Shown: positions 14,623 through 22,446 of the stretch, in pieces
Position numbering within the stretch: position 1 is the first letter of the stretch
Layout of the letters: every line of letters starts with the position of its first letter
Translations under genes and position numbers: made by a program
The notes under the pieces: generated by a model
Seen by the model: the letters and a program-made list of their open reading frames with translations, nothing else
Databases searched by the model: none
What the model was told of the DNA's origin: nothing
Source of the DNA: Fervidifonticultor sp964526945
GTDB taxonomy: Bacteria; Sysuimicrobiota; Sysuimicrobiia; Sysuimicrobiales; Humicultoraceae
DNA: 34,765 nt
NCBI GenBank assembly: GCA_964526945.1
Contig: CAZGNA010000009.1
Location: 1 to 34,765 of the forward strand
Direction of reading: 5' to 3'

Positions 14623-15385
14623 CGATGTCGTGCTCCTCCCGCCCCAGGTAGGCTTCCACGACGGCCGGATCGTCTTGGACCGCCTCGGGGCTGCCTTCGG
14701 CGATCTTCCGGCCGAAGTTGAGGACGATGACCCGATCGCTAATGCGACGCATCGCCCGCATGTCGTGCGTCACCAAGAGTACGGTGACACCCCGGGCGCG
14801 GATACCCCGCACCAAGTCCAGCGCATGGTCGGTCTCCTGCGGGTTCATGCCCGTGAACGGCTCGTCCAGCAGCAGCACGCGGGGATTGGCCGCCACCGCT
14901 ACCGCCATTTCCAACGCCCGCAGGTGACCGTGCGGGAGGTTGCGTGCGGGCTCGTGTCTGAGCCCCATCAGGCCGAAGTACTGCAGGAGCTCGAGGGCAC
15001 TGTCGAAGATCGCGGCCTCCTGCCGGCGTGCCCGCGGGCTGTTGAGGAACACTTCCCACCCGCTGGCCCGCATGCGCAGGTGGTGTCCGATGACGACGTT
15101 GTCGAGCACGGTGAGCTCGCGGAACACCGTGGTCTCCTGGAACGTGCGCACGATGCCCCGCTGCGCCACGCGATGGGGCGGGAGACCAGTGATGTCTTCG
15201 CCGTCGAACACCACGCGGCCGGCGCTGGGGGTGAGGAAGCCTGTGATGAGCTTGAACAGCGTGCTCTTGCCGGCGCCGTTGGGGCCAATGATGCTCAGGA
15301 TCTCTCCCGGCGTCACCCGAAACGTGACGCCGTCCAGGGCGGCCAGACCGCCGAACCATTTGGTCAGCGCCTCTACCTGCAGCAT
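14615..15385 (-). CDS. livG: Branched-chain amino acid-type ABC transporter ATP-binding protein LivG
   Basis: A 256-aa ATPase with Walker A GPNGAGKS (34-41), Walker B VLLLDEP and the LivG-typical GMNPQETDHA after it. The signature region reads NLPHGHLRALEMAVAVA, where the family usually has NLPYGQQRRLEIARALA. This is a divergent signature motif but not obviously inactivating. ATG 15385 overlaps the 3' end of livM by 13 bp. Second nucleotide-binding subunit of the importer. Confidence 0.92.
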   Translation of the reverse strand: MLQVEALTKWFGGLAALDGVTFRVTPGEILSIIGPNGAGKSTLFKLITGFLTPSAGRVVFDGEDITGLPPHRVAQRGIVRTFQETTVFRELTVLDNVVIGHHLRMRASGWEVFLNSPRARRQEAAIFDSALELLQYFGLMGLRHEPARNLPHGHLRALEMAVAVAANPRVLLLDEPFTGMNPQETDHALDLVRGIRARGVTVLLVTHDMRAMRRISDRVIVLNFGRKIAEGSPEAVQDDPAVVEAYLGREEHDIGA

Positions 15386-16425
15386 GGATCGCTGTCACCG
15401 TGCGGTGGCCCGGACTGCGCGGGCGACCAGCGGGTCACCCGCAGACGAGGCAACAGGGCCCGCAGCCCGCCCGTCGGGGCACGCGGGTGGAGCCCCAGCA
15501 GCCCGTTGGGAAACCAGAGCATGGTCAGGATCATGATGATGGCGTAGACGAGGGTCTGGAACTGTCTGAGCCCGGCCAGCATCTCGAAGCCGAGGAACAG
15601 CACGAAGGCGCCCGCCACCGGCCCGAAGACGGACGACAGGCCTCCCAGGAAGCAGTAGAGCATGAAGAACACCGAGTCGGTCACACCGAAGCTGGAAGGG
15701 TAGATGCTCTGCTGCTGGGCGGTGAACACCCCACCGCCCACAGCGCCGAAGACACAGGCGATGGTGAATGCCAGCACCCGGAAGCGCGGTACGTCGATCC
15801 CGATGCTGGCCGCCAGCTCCTCGTTCTGCCGCAGGGCGCGGAACGTCCAGCCCAGCCGACACACCGTGAGGCGGTGGACGACGGCCAGACCGGCCAGCAG
15901 CAGTGCTGCTGCCAGGTAGTAGAATGCCAGGTGCGTATTGAGAGCCTCGAAGGCCGGCAGGAGCGTGTACCCTGCCATGCGGATCGGGCCCGGGGTGGGA
16001 ACACCCAGGATGCCCGTCGCCCCTTGCGTCAGGCCCTCGAAGTTCAACGCGGCGAGCCGCATGGCCTCGGTGAGGCTGAGGGTGAGCATGGCAAAGTAGA
16101 CGCCCCGCAGACGCAGGATGAACCAGCCCAGCGCCATGCCTGCAGCGGCCGCGACTGCGCCCGCTGCAGGCAGCGCTAGCCAGAACGAGAGGCCTGCCCT
16201 GGTGGTGAGGACGGCAACCACATAGCCACCCAGGAGGGCGAATCCGCCCTGGGCGATGTTGATCCGCCCGATGGTGAACGTCAGCCAGACGCCCAGGCTG
16301 ATAAAGGCCAGCAGTGAGGCCGTGGTCAGAACGGTGAGGTAGTAGGGGGCACTGCGGACGACGTAAGGGACAACCCCGAGGTAGAACGCCAGCGCAAGGG
16401 TCGTCAGAACGGCGGAGCGGTTCAT
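15373..16425 (-). CDS. livM: Branched-chain amino acid-type ABC transporter permease LivM
   Basis: A 350-aa inner-membrane protein with about ten hydrophobic segments. LivM features include GRINIAQGGFALLGGYVVAVL, the NEELAASIGIDVPRFRVLAF coupling helix and GGLSSVFGPVAGAFVL. The C-terminus has a short basic, proline-rich cytosolic tail. ATG 16425 lies 18 bp after the livH stop. It forms the channel with LivH. Confidence 0.92.
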   Translation of the reverse strand: MNRSAVLTTLALAFYLGVVPYVVRSAPYYLTVLTTASLLAFISLGVWLTFTIGRINIAQGGFALLGGYVVAVLTTRAGLSFWLALPAAGAVAAAAGMALGWFILRLRGVYFAMLTLSLTEAMRLAALNFEGLTQGATGILGVPTPGPIRMAGYTLLPAFEALNTHLAFYYLAAALLLAGLAVVHRLTVCRLGWTFRALRQNEELAASIGIDVPRFRVLAFTIACVFGAVGGGVFTAQQQSIYPSSFGVTDSVFFMLYCFLGGLSSVFGPVAGAFVLFLGFEMLAGLRQFQTLVYAIIMILTMLWFPNGLLGLHPRAPTGGLRALLPRLRVTRWSPAQSGPPHGDSDPCCR

Positions 16426-16443
16426 GGTCCCCCGGCTGTCTCC

Positions 16444-17295
16444 CTACCCCCAGGGACGGCCCATGATGCCGTGGGGTCGGAAGAGCAGGAAGAGGATGAG
16501 CGCCAGCAGGATCAGCAGGTAGGTGGTGGACCCCGGCAGCAGGAAGTACCCCACGGCCTCCGCGAAGCCCAATGCGAATGCCCCCACAATGGCGCCGGAG
16601 ACCACGCCGGCGCCGCCCAGCATGATCATGATGAAGGCCTTAATGGACACAGACGTGCCGGCCCCGGCGTTGACGGCGAACAGCGTCACCAGCAGCGCGC
16701 CGGCCACGCCGGCCAGCGCTGCCCCCACGGCGAATCCCAGCGTGAAGTACCGGTCGATGCTGACCCCCATCAGCGCCGCGGCTTCCCGGTCCTGGGCGAC
16801 GGCCCGCAGCGCGCGCCCGGGCCGGGTGTACTGCATGAAGAGCAGGAACGCGCCGATGAGCGCCAGGGCAAATCCGAAGATCACCACGCGGCCGGCGGGC
16901 ACGAAGGCCCCGAACACCTGGTAGACGCCCGGCACGATCGGCGGGACCCCGCGCTGCTTCTCGCCGAACACGACCAGCGCGACGCTGTCCAGCAACAGGG
17001 CAGTGCCCGCGGCCAGCAACATCGTGCTCTCTTCCCGTGTTGTCGTCCGCAGGACGGGGCGGAAGCACAGCCGCTCGAACACGATACCCACCAGCGCCAC
17101 CGTGGCCGCCGCCGCAGGCAGCGCCAGGAGGTAGTGCAGACCGAAGACGCCGTACAGGTAGTACGTTACGAACCCACCCAGGACGTACATCTGGCCGTGC
17201 GCGAAGTTGAGAATTCCCAGGATGGCGAAGATCAGCGTGATGCCCAGCGCCATCAAGGCGTAGTTGGCGCCGAGGATGAGCCCGTTGACGAGCAC
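16444..17295 (-). CDS. livH: Branched-chain amino acid-type ABC transporter permease LivH
   Basis: A 283-aa inner-membrane protein with the LivH N-terminus LVNGLILGANYALMALGITLIFAI, ILNFAHGQMYVLGGF, and the coupling segment DREAAALMGVSIDRYFTLGFAVG. It is the normal length for LivH. The start is GTG 17295; the best purine run is slightly distant, so the exact start is moderately certain. A long hairpin separates it from the upstream binding-protein gene. Confidence 0.92.
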   Translation of the reverse strand: MLVNGLILGANYALMALGITLIFAILGILNFAHGQMYVLGGFVTYYLYGVFGLHYLLALPAAAATVALVGIVFERLCFRPVLRTTTREESTMLLAAGTALLLDSVALVVFGEKQRGVPPIVPGVYQVFGAFVPAGRVVIFGFALALIGAFLLFMQYTRPGRALRAVAQDREAAALMGVSIDRYFTLGFAVGAALAGVAGALLVTLFAVNAGAGTSVSIKAFIMIMLGGAGVVSGAIVGAFALGFAEAVGYFLLPGSTTYLLILLALILFLLFRPHGIMGRPWG

Positions 17296-17316
17296 CTGCT
17301 CGACGACTGCTCCCCC

Positions 17317-17369
17317 CTCGCACCGGGGCGGATGAGCGGCAGCCGCCCACCCGCCCCGGTAGCTGCGAG
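17317..17369 (-). terminator. Intercistronic hairpin between livJ-like and livH genes
   Basis: ACCGGGGCGG (17322-17331) pairs perfectly with CCGCCCCGGT (17351-17360). Outside it, CTCGC (17317-17321) pairs with GCGAG (17365-17369) across a small bulge, giving about 15 bp in all. It lies just after the binding-protein stop, where such stems often protect the upstream message or cause partial termination. Confidence 0.55.
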
Positions 17370-17380
17370 CGTGCGGCAGG

Positions 17381-18589
17381 TCAGTCTTCGACGCTGCCTA
17401 CGAACAGCAGCCGGAACCGATCGTTCTCGAAGACCGTGACGACCATGGGAACCCCGATCTGCCGCGGTTGGTTGAAGAACTTGCGGCCGACGTACTTCAG
17501 GGTCCGGGCTTCTTTCAGGAAGGGATCCCGCACCTGGAATCGGGGGATGGCCTTCTTGAATTCGGCCGTGTCGGTGATGGCTTTAGGGCCGGCGACCGAG
17601 AGCGTGCGGAGGATCGTCTCCAGCGCGTACACCTTGGTGCCGGCTTCGTCATTCCACTCGCCGGCAACTTTGGTGTAGCGTTGGGCGAACGTCTCCATGT
17701 AGGCGCTGCGCACCTCTGGAGCGCTGGCACCGCCGCCCACGGAAATGAAGCCGTTGGCTGCCTTCCCTGCCACTTCCTTGAGGATCTTGGCGTCCTGGGC
17801 AGTCTCGGTGCTGAGCAGCCCCTTGTACCCCAGCTCCCGCGCCGTGCGGATCAGCAGCGGGGCGTCGGAGGGCGCCACGCCGGACAGCACGATCAGGTCG
17901 GGCTGCAGGCGGACCACCCGGGACATCACCGGCGTGAAGTCGGTCGTGCCCGGCTCATAGGTGTCACCCGACGATAGGACTTTGAGCCCCAGGGCTTTGG
18001 CGGCTGCCACGCCCTCGTTCCGCTGGTTGAGCGGGTCCGACTCGTTGCGGGCGATGAAGGAGACGCTCTTCACGCCCCGCTTGTCCTTCAGGTAGCCGTA
18101 GATGATGGGCGCTACCTGGTAGGAGGCGATCATACCGAGGATGGAGTTGCTGCGCGGCGGGGAGTACAGCGCCTTGGAGAACGCATAGGGGACGTTGATC
18201 GCACCGCCCCGTTCCAGTACGGGCACGATGGCTGCCGCCGTGGTGTCCACGTTGGGGCCGATGATGTACTTGATGCCTTCCTGGTAGACCAGGCGCTCGG
18301 CACCGGCCACCGACACCTTGGGGTCGTTGCGGTCGTCGATGCTGACCACCTGGAGACGGTACTTCTGGCCGCCGATGTCCCAGCCGCCCTGCTCGTTGAT
18401 GATCTGAGCAGCTGCTTCGGCGCAGTACCGGTTGACAAGCCCCCACGATGCGGCCGGACCGCTCATCACGCCCAGCACGCCGATCTTCAATACCCGCTGC
18501 TGCGCGCCGCCGGGGACGCCCACCATCAGCACGACCAGGACGGCTGTTGCCGCCACTGCGGCCCACGTGCCTGCTGCCCGCCACCTCAC
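17381..18589 (-). CDS. Periplasmic binding protein of a Liv/amide-type ABC importer
   Basis: A 402-aa type I periplasmic binding protein (Peripla_BP_6 class). The N-terminal signal peptide is basic then hydrophobic (WRAAGTWAAVAATAVLVVLMVGVPGGA). The mature protein begins QQRVLKIGVLGVMSGPAASWG and shows LQVVSIDDRNDPKVSVAGAERLV and YIIGPNVDTTAAA, all family hallmarks. It binds the substrate outside the membrane and hands it to LivHM. Two GTG codons compete. The one at 18589 lies 7 nt after GGAGGT and is preferred; the one at 18598 directly abuts the purine run. First gene of the livJHMGF-amidase operon. The ligand is unknown; amino acid, amide, urea and aromatic ligands occur in this class. Confidence 0.9.
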   Translation of the reverse strand: MRWRAAGTWAAVAATAVLVVLMVGVPGGAQQRVLKIGVLGVMSGPAASWGLVNRYCAEAAAQIINEQGGWDIGGQKYRLQVVSIDDRNDPKVSVAGAERLVYQEGIKYIIGPNVDTTAAAIVPVLERGGAINVPYAFSKALYSPPRSNSILGMIASYQVAPIIYGYLKDKRGVKSVSFIARNESDPLNQRNEGVAAAKALGLKVLSSGDTYEPGTTDFTPVMSRVVRLQPDLIVLSGVAPSDAPLLIRTARELGYKGLLSTETAQDAKILKEVAGKAANGFISVGGGASAPEVRSAYMETFAQRYTKVAGEWNDEAGTKVYALETILRTLSVAGPKAITDTAEFKKAIPRFQVRDPFLKEARTLKYVGRKFFNQPRQIGVPMVVTVFENDRFRLLFVGSVED

Positions 18590-19099
18590 TACCCTCACCT
18601 CCCTGTGAGTTCTTTCGGGCCGCGCCCTCCGTGCCGTGCGGTGTGAACGGCTTGCATCACCGGATTCGCTGCCACGGGCAGGTTCCTTGTCCGCAAGTGC
18701 GTGCGCACCCTGGGGGCCACTACGCCGGCAATGCCCCCGTCTCCTGCGTAACGGGCGTGACGATAGGCCGTGACCATTGCGTCGCTCGGGAGCACGGTAG
18801 GAACGCAGCGTACGGGAGGCCTGCGTCGGGCGGCGCCACGCCTCCGTCCGAAACCAGCAGCCGGTGCTGCCCTGTCATCCAGCCGGTGCTGCCCTGTCAT
18901 CAGGGCGCGGCGGAGCCGCGCTGCCTGGGACCGCCGGACCGGCCGGGGCGGCACGGACAGGCCGGTACTGGCCCGCGGGCCTGCCGTGTGCTACCGTTGG
19001 GGCGAGGAGGCTCGCGCGGAGCTGGAATCGCCGACGCCCGGGGTTTCAGGTTCGGGTGGAAGAGTGTGGGTGCCAAGAGGCCCGCGCGGGAGGCGCAAG
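18590..19099. other. 510-bp intergenic region between divergent genes
   Basis: This gap separates the livJ-like gene (minus) from the coiled-coil gene (plus). I see no convincing gene. It holds a short CTGCC-cgt-GGCAG hairpin near 18675, a 22-bp tandem duplication (18858-18901) and a GC-rich stretch to the GGGAGG ribosome-binding site at about 19090. No known riboswitch consensus was recognised on either strand. Confidence 0.6.
18858..18901. repeat. 22-bp perfect tandem duplication
   Basis: Two adjacent identical 22-bp units (18858-18879 and 18880-18901), each with the core CCGGTGCTGCCCTGTCATC, in intergenic DNA. The unit length equals that of the unrelated tandem duplication at 11504-11547. 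Confidence 0.92.
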
Positions 19100-19741
19100 G
19101 TGCCCATTTTCGTGGTTCCGAAGGCGCTGCGTGACCGACTGGGGGATGAGGCCACGGAAGCCCTCGTCGCGTTCCTTCAAGAGGTCAACGAGCAGAACCG
19201 CGCAGATCTTTTGGCCCTGGCGGAGGAAAGACTGGAGCGCAGGCTCGGAGAAGCGGTAGCCACGATTCGCTCGGACACCACCAACACCCGCGCCGAGCTT
19301 CGGGAGGAGAATGCCAGCACCCGTGCTGAGTTCCGCACGGAGATCGCCAATACCCGTGCTGAGCTGCGGGAGCAGATCGGCAACACCCGTGTTGAGCTCC
19401 GCACGGAGATCGTCAATACTGCTGCCGAGCTGCGACAGGAGATTGCCAGTACCGCTGCGGAGCTACGGCAGGAGATCACCAGCACGGCTGCGGAGCTGCG
19501 GCAGGAGATCACCAGCACGGCTGCGGAGCTGCGGCAGGAGATCACCAGCACGGCTGCTGGGCTCCGGCAGGAGATTGCCAACGCCCGTGCCGAGCTGCAG
19601 GCGGGGATTGCCAATACCAGTGCCGAGCTTCGCGCGGAGATCGCCCGTACCCGCGCCGACCTCATCAAGTGGATGTTCGTTTTCTGGATAGGTCAGGTGG
19701 CCGTCATTTCAGGTATCCTGTTTGCCTGGTTCCGCAGGTAA
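19100..19741 (+). CDS. Hendecad coiled-coil protein with C-terminal membrane anchor
   Basis: A 213-aa protein in three parts. Residues 1-60 form a globular or helical head (FVVPKALRDRLGDEATEALVAFLQ). Residues about 60-185 are a long parade of 11-residue repeats of the type ELRQEITSTAA and ELRTEIANTRA. Residues 188-210 are a single membrane helix (WMFVFWIGQVAVISGILFAWF) ending in RR. The 11-residue period predicts a right-handed or straight coiled coil, likely a rod tethered to the inner membrane. The tail and repeats resemble DUF1640/CCDC90-like bacterial proteins. GTG 19100 follows GGGAGG at good spacing. The longer frame upstream has no conserved sequence. Function unknown. Confidence 0.8.
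   Translation: MPIFVVPKALRDRLGDEATEALVAFLQEVNEQNRADLLALAEERLERRLGEAVATIRSDTTNTRAELREENASTRAEFRTEIANTRAELREQIGNTRVELRTEIVNTAAELRQEIASTAAELRQEITSTAAELRQEITSTAAELRQEITSTAAGLRQEIANARAELQAGIANTSAELRAEIARTRADLIKWMFVFWIGQVAVISGILFAWFRR
19472..19560. repeat. 33-bp in-frame tandem repeat encoding coiled-coil hendecads
   Basis: Near-identical 33-bp units (core ACCAGCACGGCTGCGGAGCT) encode successive TSTAAELRQEI hendecads; more diverged units flank them on both sides. Such DNA identity implies recent expansion. The array is coding, not CRISPR, because there are no spacers. Confidence 0.9.
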
Positions 19742-19933
19742 CGTTGCTCCGGAACACAAGCGAGCGCTGCTCGTTGCGGTGCGCCGGCCGTCCAAATACT
19801 GCGACCCTGCAAGGATATCGTGGGGTCATGGACGATCAGGCATGACCGCGTCGGTGCGGATGTCAGGCGATGGGCTGGATCCCGGGGCGGCGTGGCCGGG
19901 GATGCCGTGACGTCCGTGTTTGGCGTCCCATAG

Positions 19934-20473
19934 ATGCGCGCGGTTGTACTCGCCGCCGTCGCCCTCGTGTCGTTCGGCGGGCTGGCGTCACAGCGTACCC
20001 TCGGGTGCGTGAACCCGCCGCGACCGTCGGCCCTCCTCCCCGCCACGGTCACGAGCGTCATCGACGGCGACACGGTCCGCGCCCGTCTGAGCGGCAGCGC
20101 GCCGGAACGCGTGCGGCTGCTGGGTATCGACACGCCGGAAGTCCACGACAGCGCCAAGATGCGCCGTGACGTCCAACGGTCACGGAGGTCCCGGGAGGCG
20201 ACCCGCGCCCTTGGGCTCCTCGCCGCTAGGTTCACGAGGTTGCACCTGGATGGTAGGGCCGTGGGGCTGGAGTTCGACGTGCAACTGCGCGACGTCTACG
20301 GGCGGCTGCTGGCCTACGTGTGGCTGCACGACGGTACGCTGTTCAACATGCTGATCCTCCGGGAGGGCTATGCGCAGGTCCTGACGGTTCCCCCGAACGT
20401 ACGCTATGCTGACCTGTTCCTGGCGTGTCAGCAGGAGGCGCGAGTGCAGGGGCGGGGGCTGTGGGTCCGGTGA
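19934..20473 (+). CDS. Secreted staphylococcal-nuclease-like (thermonuclease) protein
   Basis: A 179-aa protein with an N-terminal hydrophobic export signal (residues 3-19). The SNase fold follows: VTSVIDGDTVRARL (39-52), ERVRLLGIDTPE with catalytic R61 and E69, and DVYGRLLAYVW with R124. It ends in ILREGYAQV and FLACQQEARVQGRGLW. All three catalytic residues of the family are present. It would be a Ca2+-dependent extracellular or periplasmic nuclease. The segment after the first motif (SAKMRRDVQRSRRSREATR) is unusually basic. No clear Shine-Dalgarno lies before ATG 19934, so the start is moderately certain. It is convergent with tRNA-Arg. Confidence 0.88.
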   Translation: MRAVVLAAVALVSFGGLASQRTLGCVNPPRPSALLPATVTSVIDGDTVRARLSGSAPERVRLLGIDTPEVHDSAKMRRDVQRSRRSREATRALGLLAARFTRLHLDGRAVGLEFDVQLRDVYGRLLAYVWLHDGTLFNMLILREGYAQVLTVPPNVRYADLFLACQQEARVQGRGLWVR

Positions 20474-20586
20474 GGGTAAGCGGCGGGCCAGGTTTGGGTA
20501 CGCGGGACCGGGATGATGGTCATGGATCGTGGCGACGGGCAGCTCTCGCCGGTTCCCGGGTTGGTTCTGGACGCCGTGCTGATCGT

Positions 20587-20662
20587 TGGCGCGCCCGGCG
20601 GGACTTGAACCCACGACCTTTGGCTCCGCAGGCCAACGCTCTATCCACTGAGCTACGGGCGC
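20587..20662 (-). tRNA. tRNA-Arg(GCG)
   Basis: A complete cloverleaf on the minus strand: acceptor GCGCCCG/CGGGCGC, D-arm GCUC...GAGC, anticodon stem UUGGC/GCCAA with loop CUGCGGA, and T-arm GUGGG-UUCAAGU-CCCGC, followed by a genomically encoded GCCA end. The anticodon is GCG, which reads CGC. Bacteria normally use ACG, edited to ICG, for CGU/CGC/CGA, so G34 is noteworthy. A TAGAAT box at 20706-20711 (minus strand) is a likely -10. Confidence 0.93.
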
Positions 20663-20858
20663 GCATCAGGGCCGATACTGGCCCCCGGTGCAATCCGACA
20701 CAGTCATTCTAGCAGCCGGCCGGGCGGACGGCTACGGTGCGGACACCGCCGTCGTGGGCGTCATGCCACGCCGCACTGCGAGCCGGAGCCTGCGCGCCGA
20801 CGCCACGCATGGTGCCCAAGCCGTCGATGACGTGGCGCGCGAGGCGAAAACGCACGGT

Positions 20859-20898
20859 GCGTGGTCGCGGGCATCCCGCTGGCATCGTGCGACCACGC
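20859..20898 (-). terminator. Putative terminator of tRNA-Ser
   Basis: GCGTGGTCGC (20859-20868) and GCGACCACGC (20889-20898) are a perfect 10-bp inverted repeat with a 20-nt loop, starting 9 nt past the tRNA-Ser 3' end on the minus strand. A TTTT run follows about 10 nt further on. Confidence 0.55.
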
Positions 20899-20907
20899 TC
20901 CATGCTC

Positions 20908-21002
20908 TGGCGGAGGAGGCGGGATTTGAACCCGCGAGGCGAGCTCAACACTCGCCCACCCGCTTAGCAGGCGGGCCGGTTACCGGGCTACCGTACTCCT
21001 CC
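20908..21002 (-). tRNA. tRNA-Ser(GCU)
   Basis: A 95-nt class II tRNA including the encoded CCA. The acceptor is GGAGGAG/CTCCTCC, the anticodon stem CCCGC/GCGGG has loop CUGCUAA (anticodon GCU, reads AGC/AGU), a long variable arm GGGCGAG...CUCGCC follows, then the T-arm GCGGG-UUCAAAU-CCCGC. The long variable arm fixes the Ser identity. Confidence 0.95.
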
Positions 21003-21062
21003 GCGGCGCAAACACCGGACCTGCGCCGGGCCCCGCGGACGAACCGCCGCGCCGGCGAGCCT

Positions 21063-21090
21063 AGCGTAGCACAGCCCGGGGGTCTGTCAA
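21063..21090 (-). promoter_or_regulatory. Putative sigma70-type promoter of tRNA-Ser
   Basis: On the minus strand a perfect TTGACA (21090-21085) is followed after 16 bp by TACGCT (21068-21063). The tRNA begins about 60 nt downstream. The same TACGCT -10 occurs before the TPP riboswitch. Confidence 0.6.
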
Positions 21091-21301
21091 GGCACACCAC
21101 CAGCCTGGGCCGGATTCGTCGGGTCAAAACTCCTCACCCCCGGCCCATCTTCTGGGTCAGCAGGATGGAGGCGACGTCCTCATCGGGTCAAAACCATACC
21201 ACCCGTGGGCGGGGAGCCGGCGGTGGTGGCGGGAAACAGGGCCCCCGGGGTCGAGGTGGAAGTATGAGCGAGCGTCACGCGCACATGCACGGGAGCCATC
21301 G

Positions 21302-22366
21302 ATGAATGGTACCCAGAACGGTGCCACCCGCTACGATGCCGCAGCCCTGCGCGCTTTCGCCGAGCGCGCGCTGGTGCTGGCAGGCGCACGGCCCGACGAC
21401 GCGCGCCTGACCGCCGACGGCCTGGTCGCGGCCGATCTGCGGGGCGTGCACACCCACGGGGTGGTACGCCTGGGCGTCTACGTCGCCCGCCTGCGGCAGC
21501 GCTCGTTCGACCCCGAGGCGACGCTGGCGACCGTGCGGGACAGCGGCGCGATGGTGCTGCTGGATGCAGGCGGCGGGCTGGGCATCCCGGCGTTCGTGCG
21601 CGCCATGGACCTGGCGGTCGACCGGGCGTGCCAGCACGGCATCGCGGCCGTCGGCGTGCGCAACAGCAACCACTGCGGGATGCTGGCCTACGGCGCACTG
21701 CGCGCGGCAGACCGCGGGGCCATCGGCATCGCGCTGACCAACGCCGACGCGCACGTGGCGCCGTGGGGCGCGCGGACGAAGTTCCTGGGCACGAACCCCC
21801 TGGCGGTGGCGGTGCCCGCGGGCCGCGAGCCGCCGGTGGTGCTCGACATGGCCACCAGCGTCGTACCGCACAGCCGGGTGCAGGCTGCGGCGGCGCGGGG
21901 CGAGCCGCTTCCGCCGGGCTGGGCGCTGGACCGGGAGGGCCGGCCGACCACCGATCCGATCGCCGCGCTGGCCGGGGCGCTGCTGCCGCTGGGCGGGCCG
22001 AAGGGGTCGGGGCTGGCCCTCGTCGTGGACATCCTGGCCGGGCTGCTCACCGGCGCGGGCATCGGCCCGGAGATCGCACCGCTCTACGATGCGCTGGACC
22101 GCCCGCAGGGGTTGGGCCACCTGTGCGTGGCGATCGCGGTAGAGGCGTTCGTGCCGCGCCAGGAGTTCGCGGCGCGCATGGACGCCTTCATCCGCGCCGT
22201 GCGGGCGCTACCGCCCGCCGAGGGCGTCGACCGCGTGTACCTGCCGGGCGAGCTCGAGCACCTGCGCGCCGTCGAGTACGCGGCCGCCGGCATTCCCCTC
22301 CCCCCGCACGTGGTGGCGGAGGTGGAGAAGGTGGCGGCGGCCCTGGGCATTGCGCCGCCGGGGTAG
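21302..22366 (+). CDS. Malate/L-lactate dehydrogenase family (Ldh2) oxidoreductase
   Basis: A 354-aa cytosolic NAD(P)-dependent oxidoreductase of the Ldh_2 fold, distinct from Rossmann-type lactate dehydrogenases. Markers are the catalytic-region LRGVHTHGVVRL, the SNHCGMLAYGALRAA segment, NPLAVAVPAG, the family motif LDMATSVV, GWALDREGRPTTDP and GGPKGSGLALVVDIL (usually GGxKGYGLA). The family reduces 2-oxoacids (malate, lactate, ureidoglycolate, 2,3-diketo-L-gulonate types); the substrate is not determined here. Length is normal. ATG 21302 has GGGAG upstream. It stands alone on the plus strand; the roughly 300 bp before it contain two copies of TCGGGTCAAAAC. Confidence 0.9.
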   Translation: MNGTQNGATRYDAAALRAFAERALVLAGARPDDARLTADGLVAADLRGVHTHGVVRLGVYVARLRQRSFDPEATLATVRDSGAMVLLDAGGGLGIPAFVRAMDLAVDRACQHGIAAVGVRNSNHCGMLAYGALRAADRGAIGIALTNADAHVAPWGARTKFLGTNPLAVAVPAGREPPVVLDMATSVVPHSRVQAAAARGEPLPPGWALDREGRPTTDPIAALAGALLPLGGPKGSGLALVVDILAGLLTGAGIGPEIAPLYDALDRPQGLGHLCVAIAVEAFVPRQEFAARMDAFIRAVRALPPAEGVDRVYLPGELEHLRAVEYAAAGIPLPPHVVAEVEKVAAALGIAPPG

Positions 22367-22446
22367 GTGCCCGGGGCACGCCCGACCTCACCACCACGGG
22401 CCTTCTTGGGCGCGCTGGATTGCCAGCGCGCGTCGCGGGGCGGGTT

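Noticed and set aside
18590..18790. Guanidine or amide-sensing riboswitch before the livJ-like gene
   Set aside because: The leader was read against the ykkC-type blocks as I know them and none of the invariant segments was found.
19472..19560. Regular 33-bp repeats that could suggest a CRISPR array
   Set aside because: The units are directly adjacent with no spacers, are in frame, and encode coiled-coil hendecads.
20474..20586. Possible terminator between the nuclease gene and tRNA-Arg
   Set aside because: Only imperfect pairing (GGGACCGG with CCGGTTCCC) and no T-run, so it is not strong enough to annotate.
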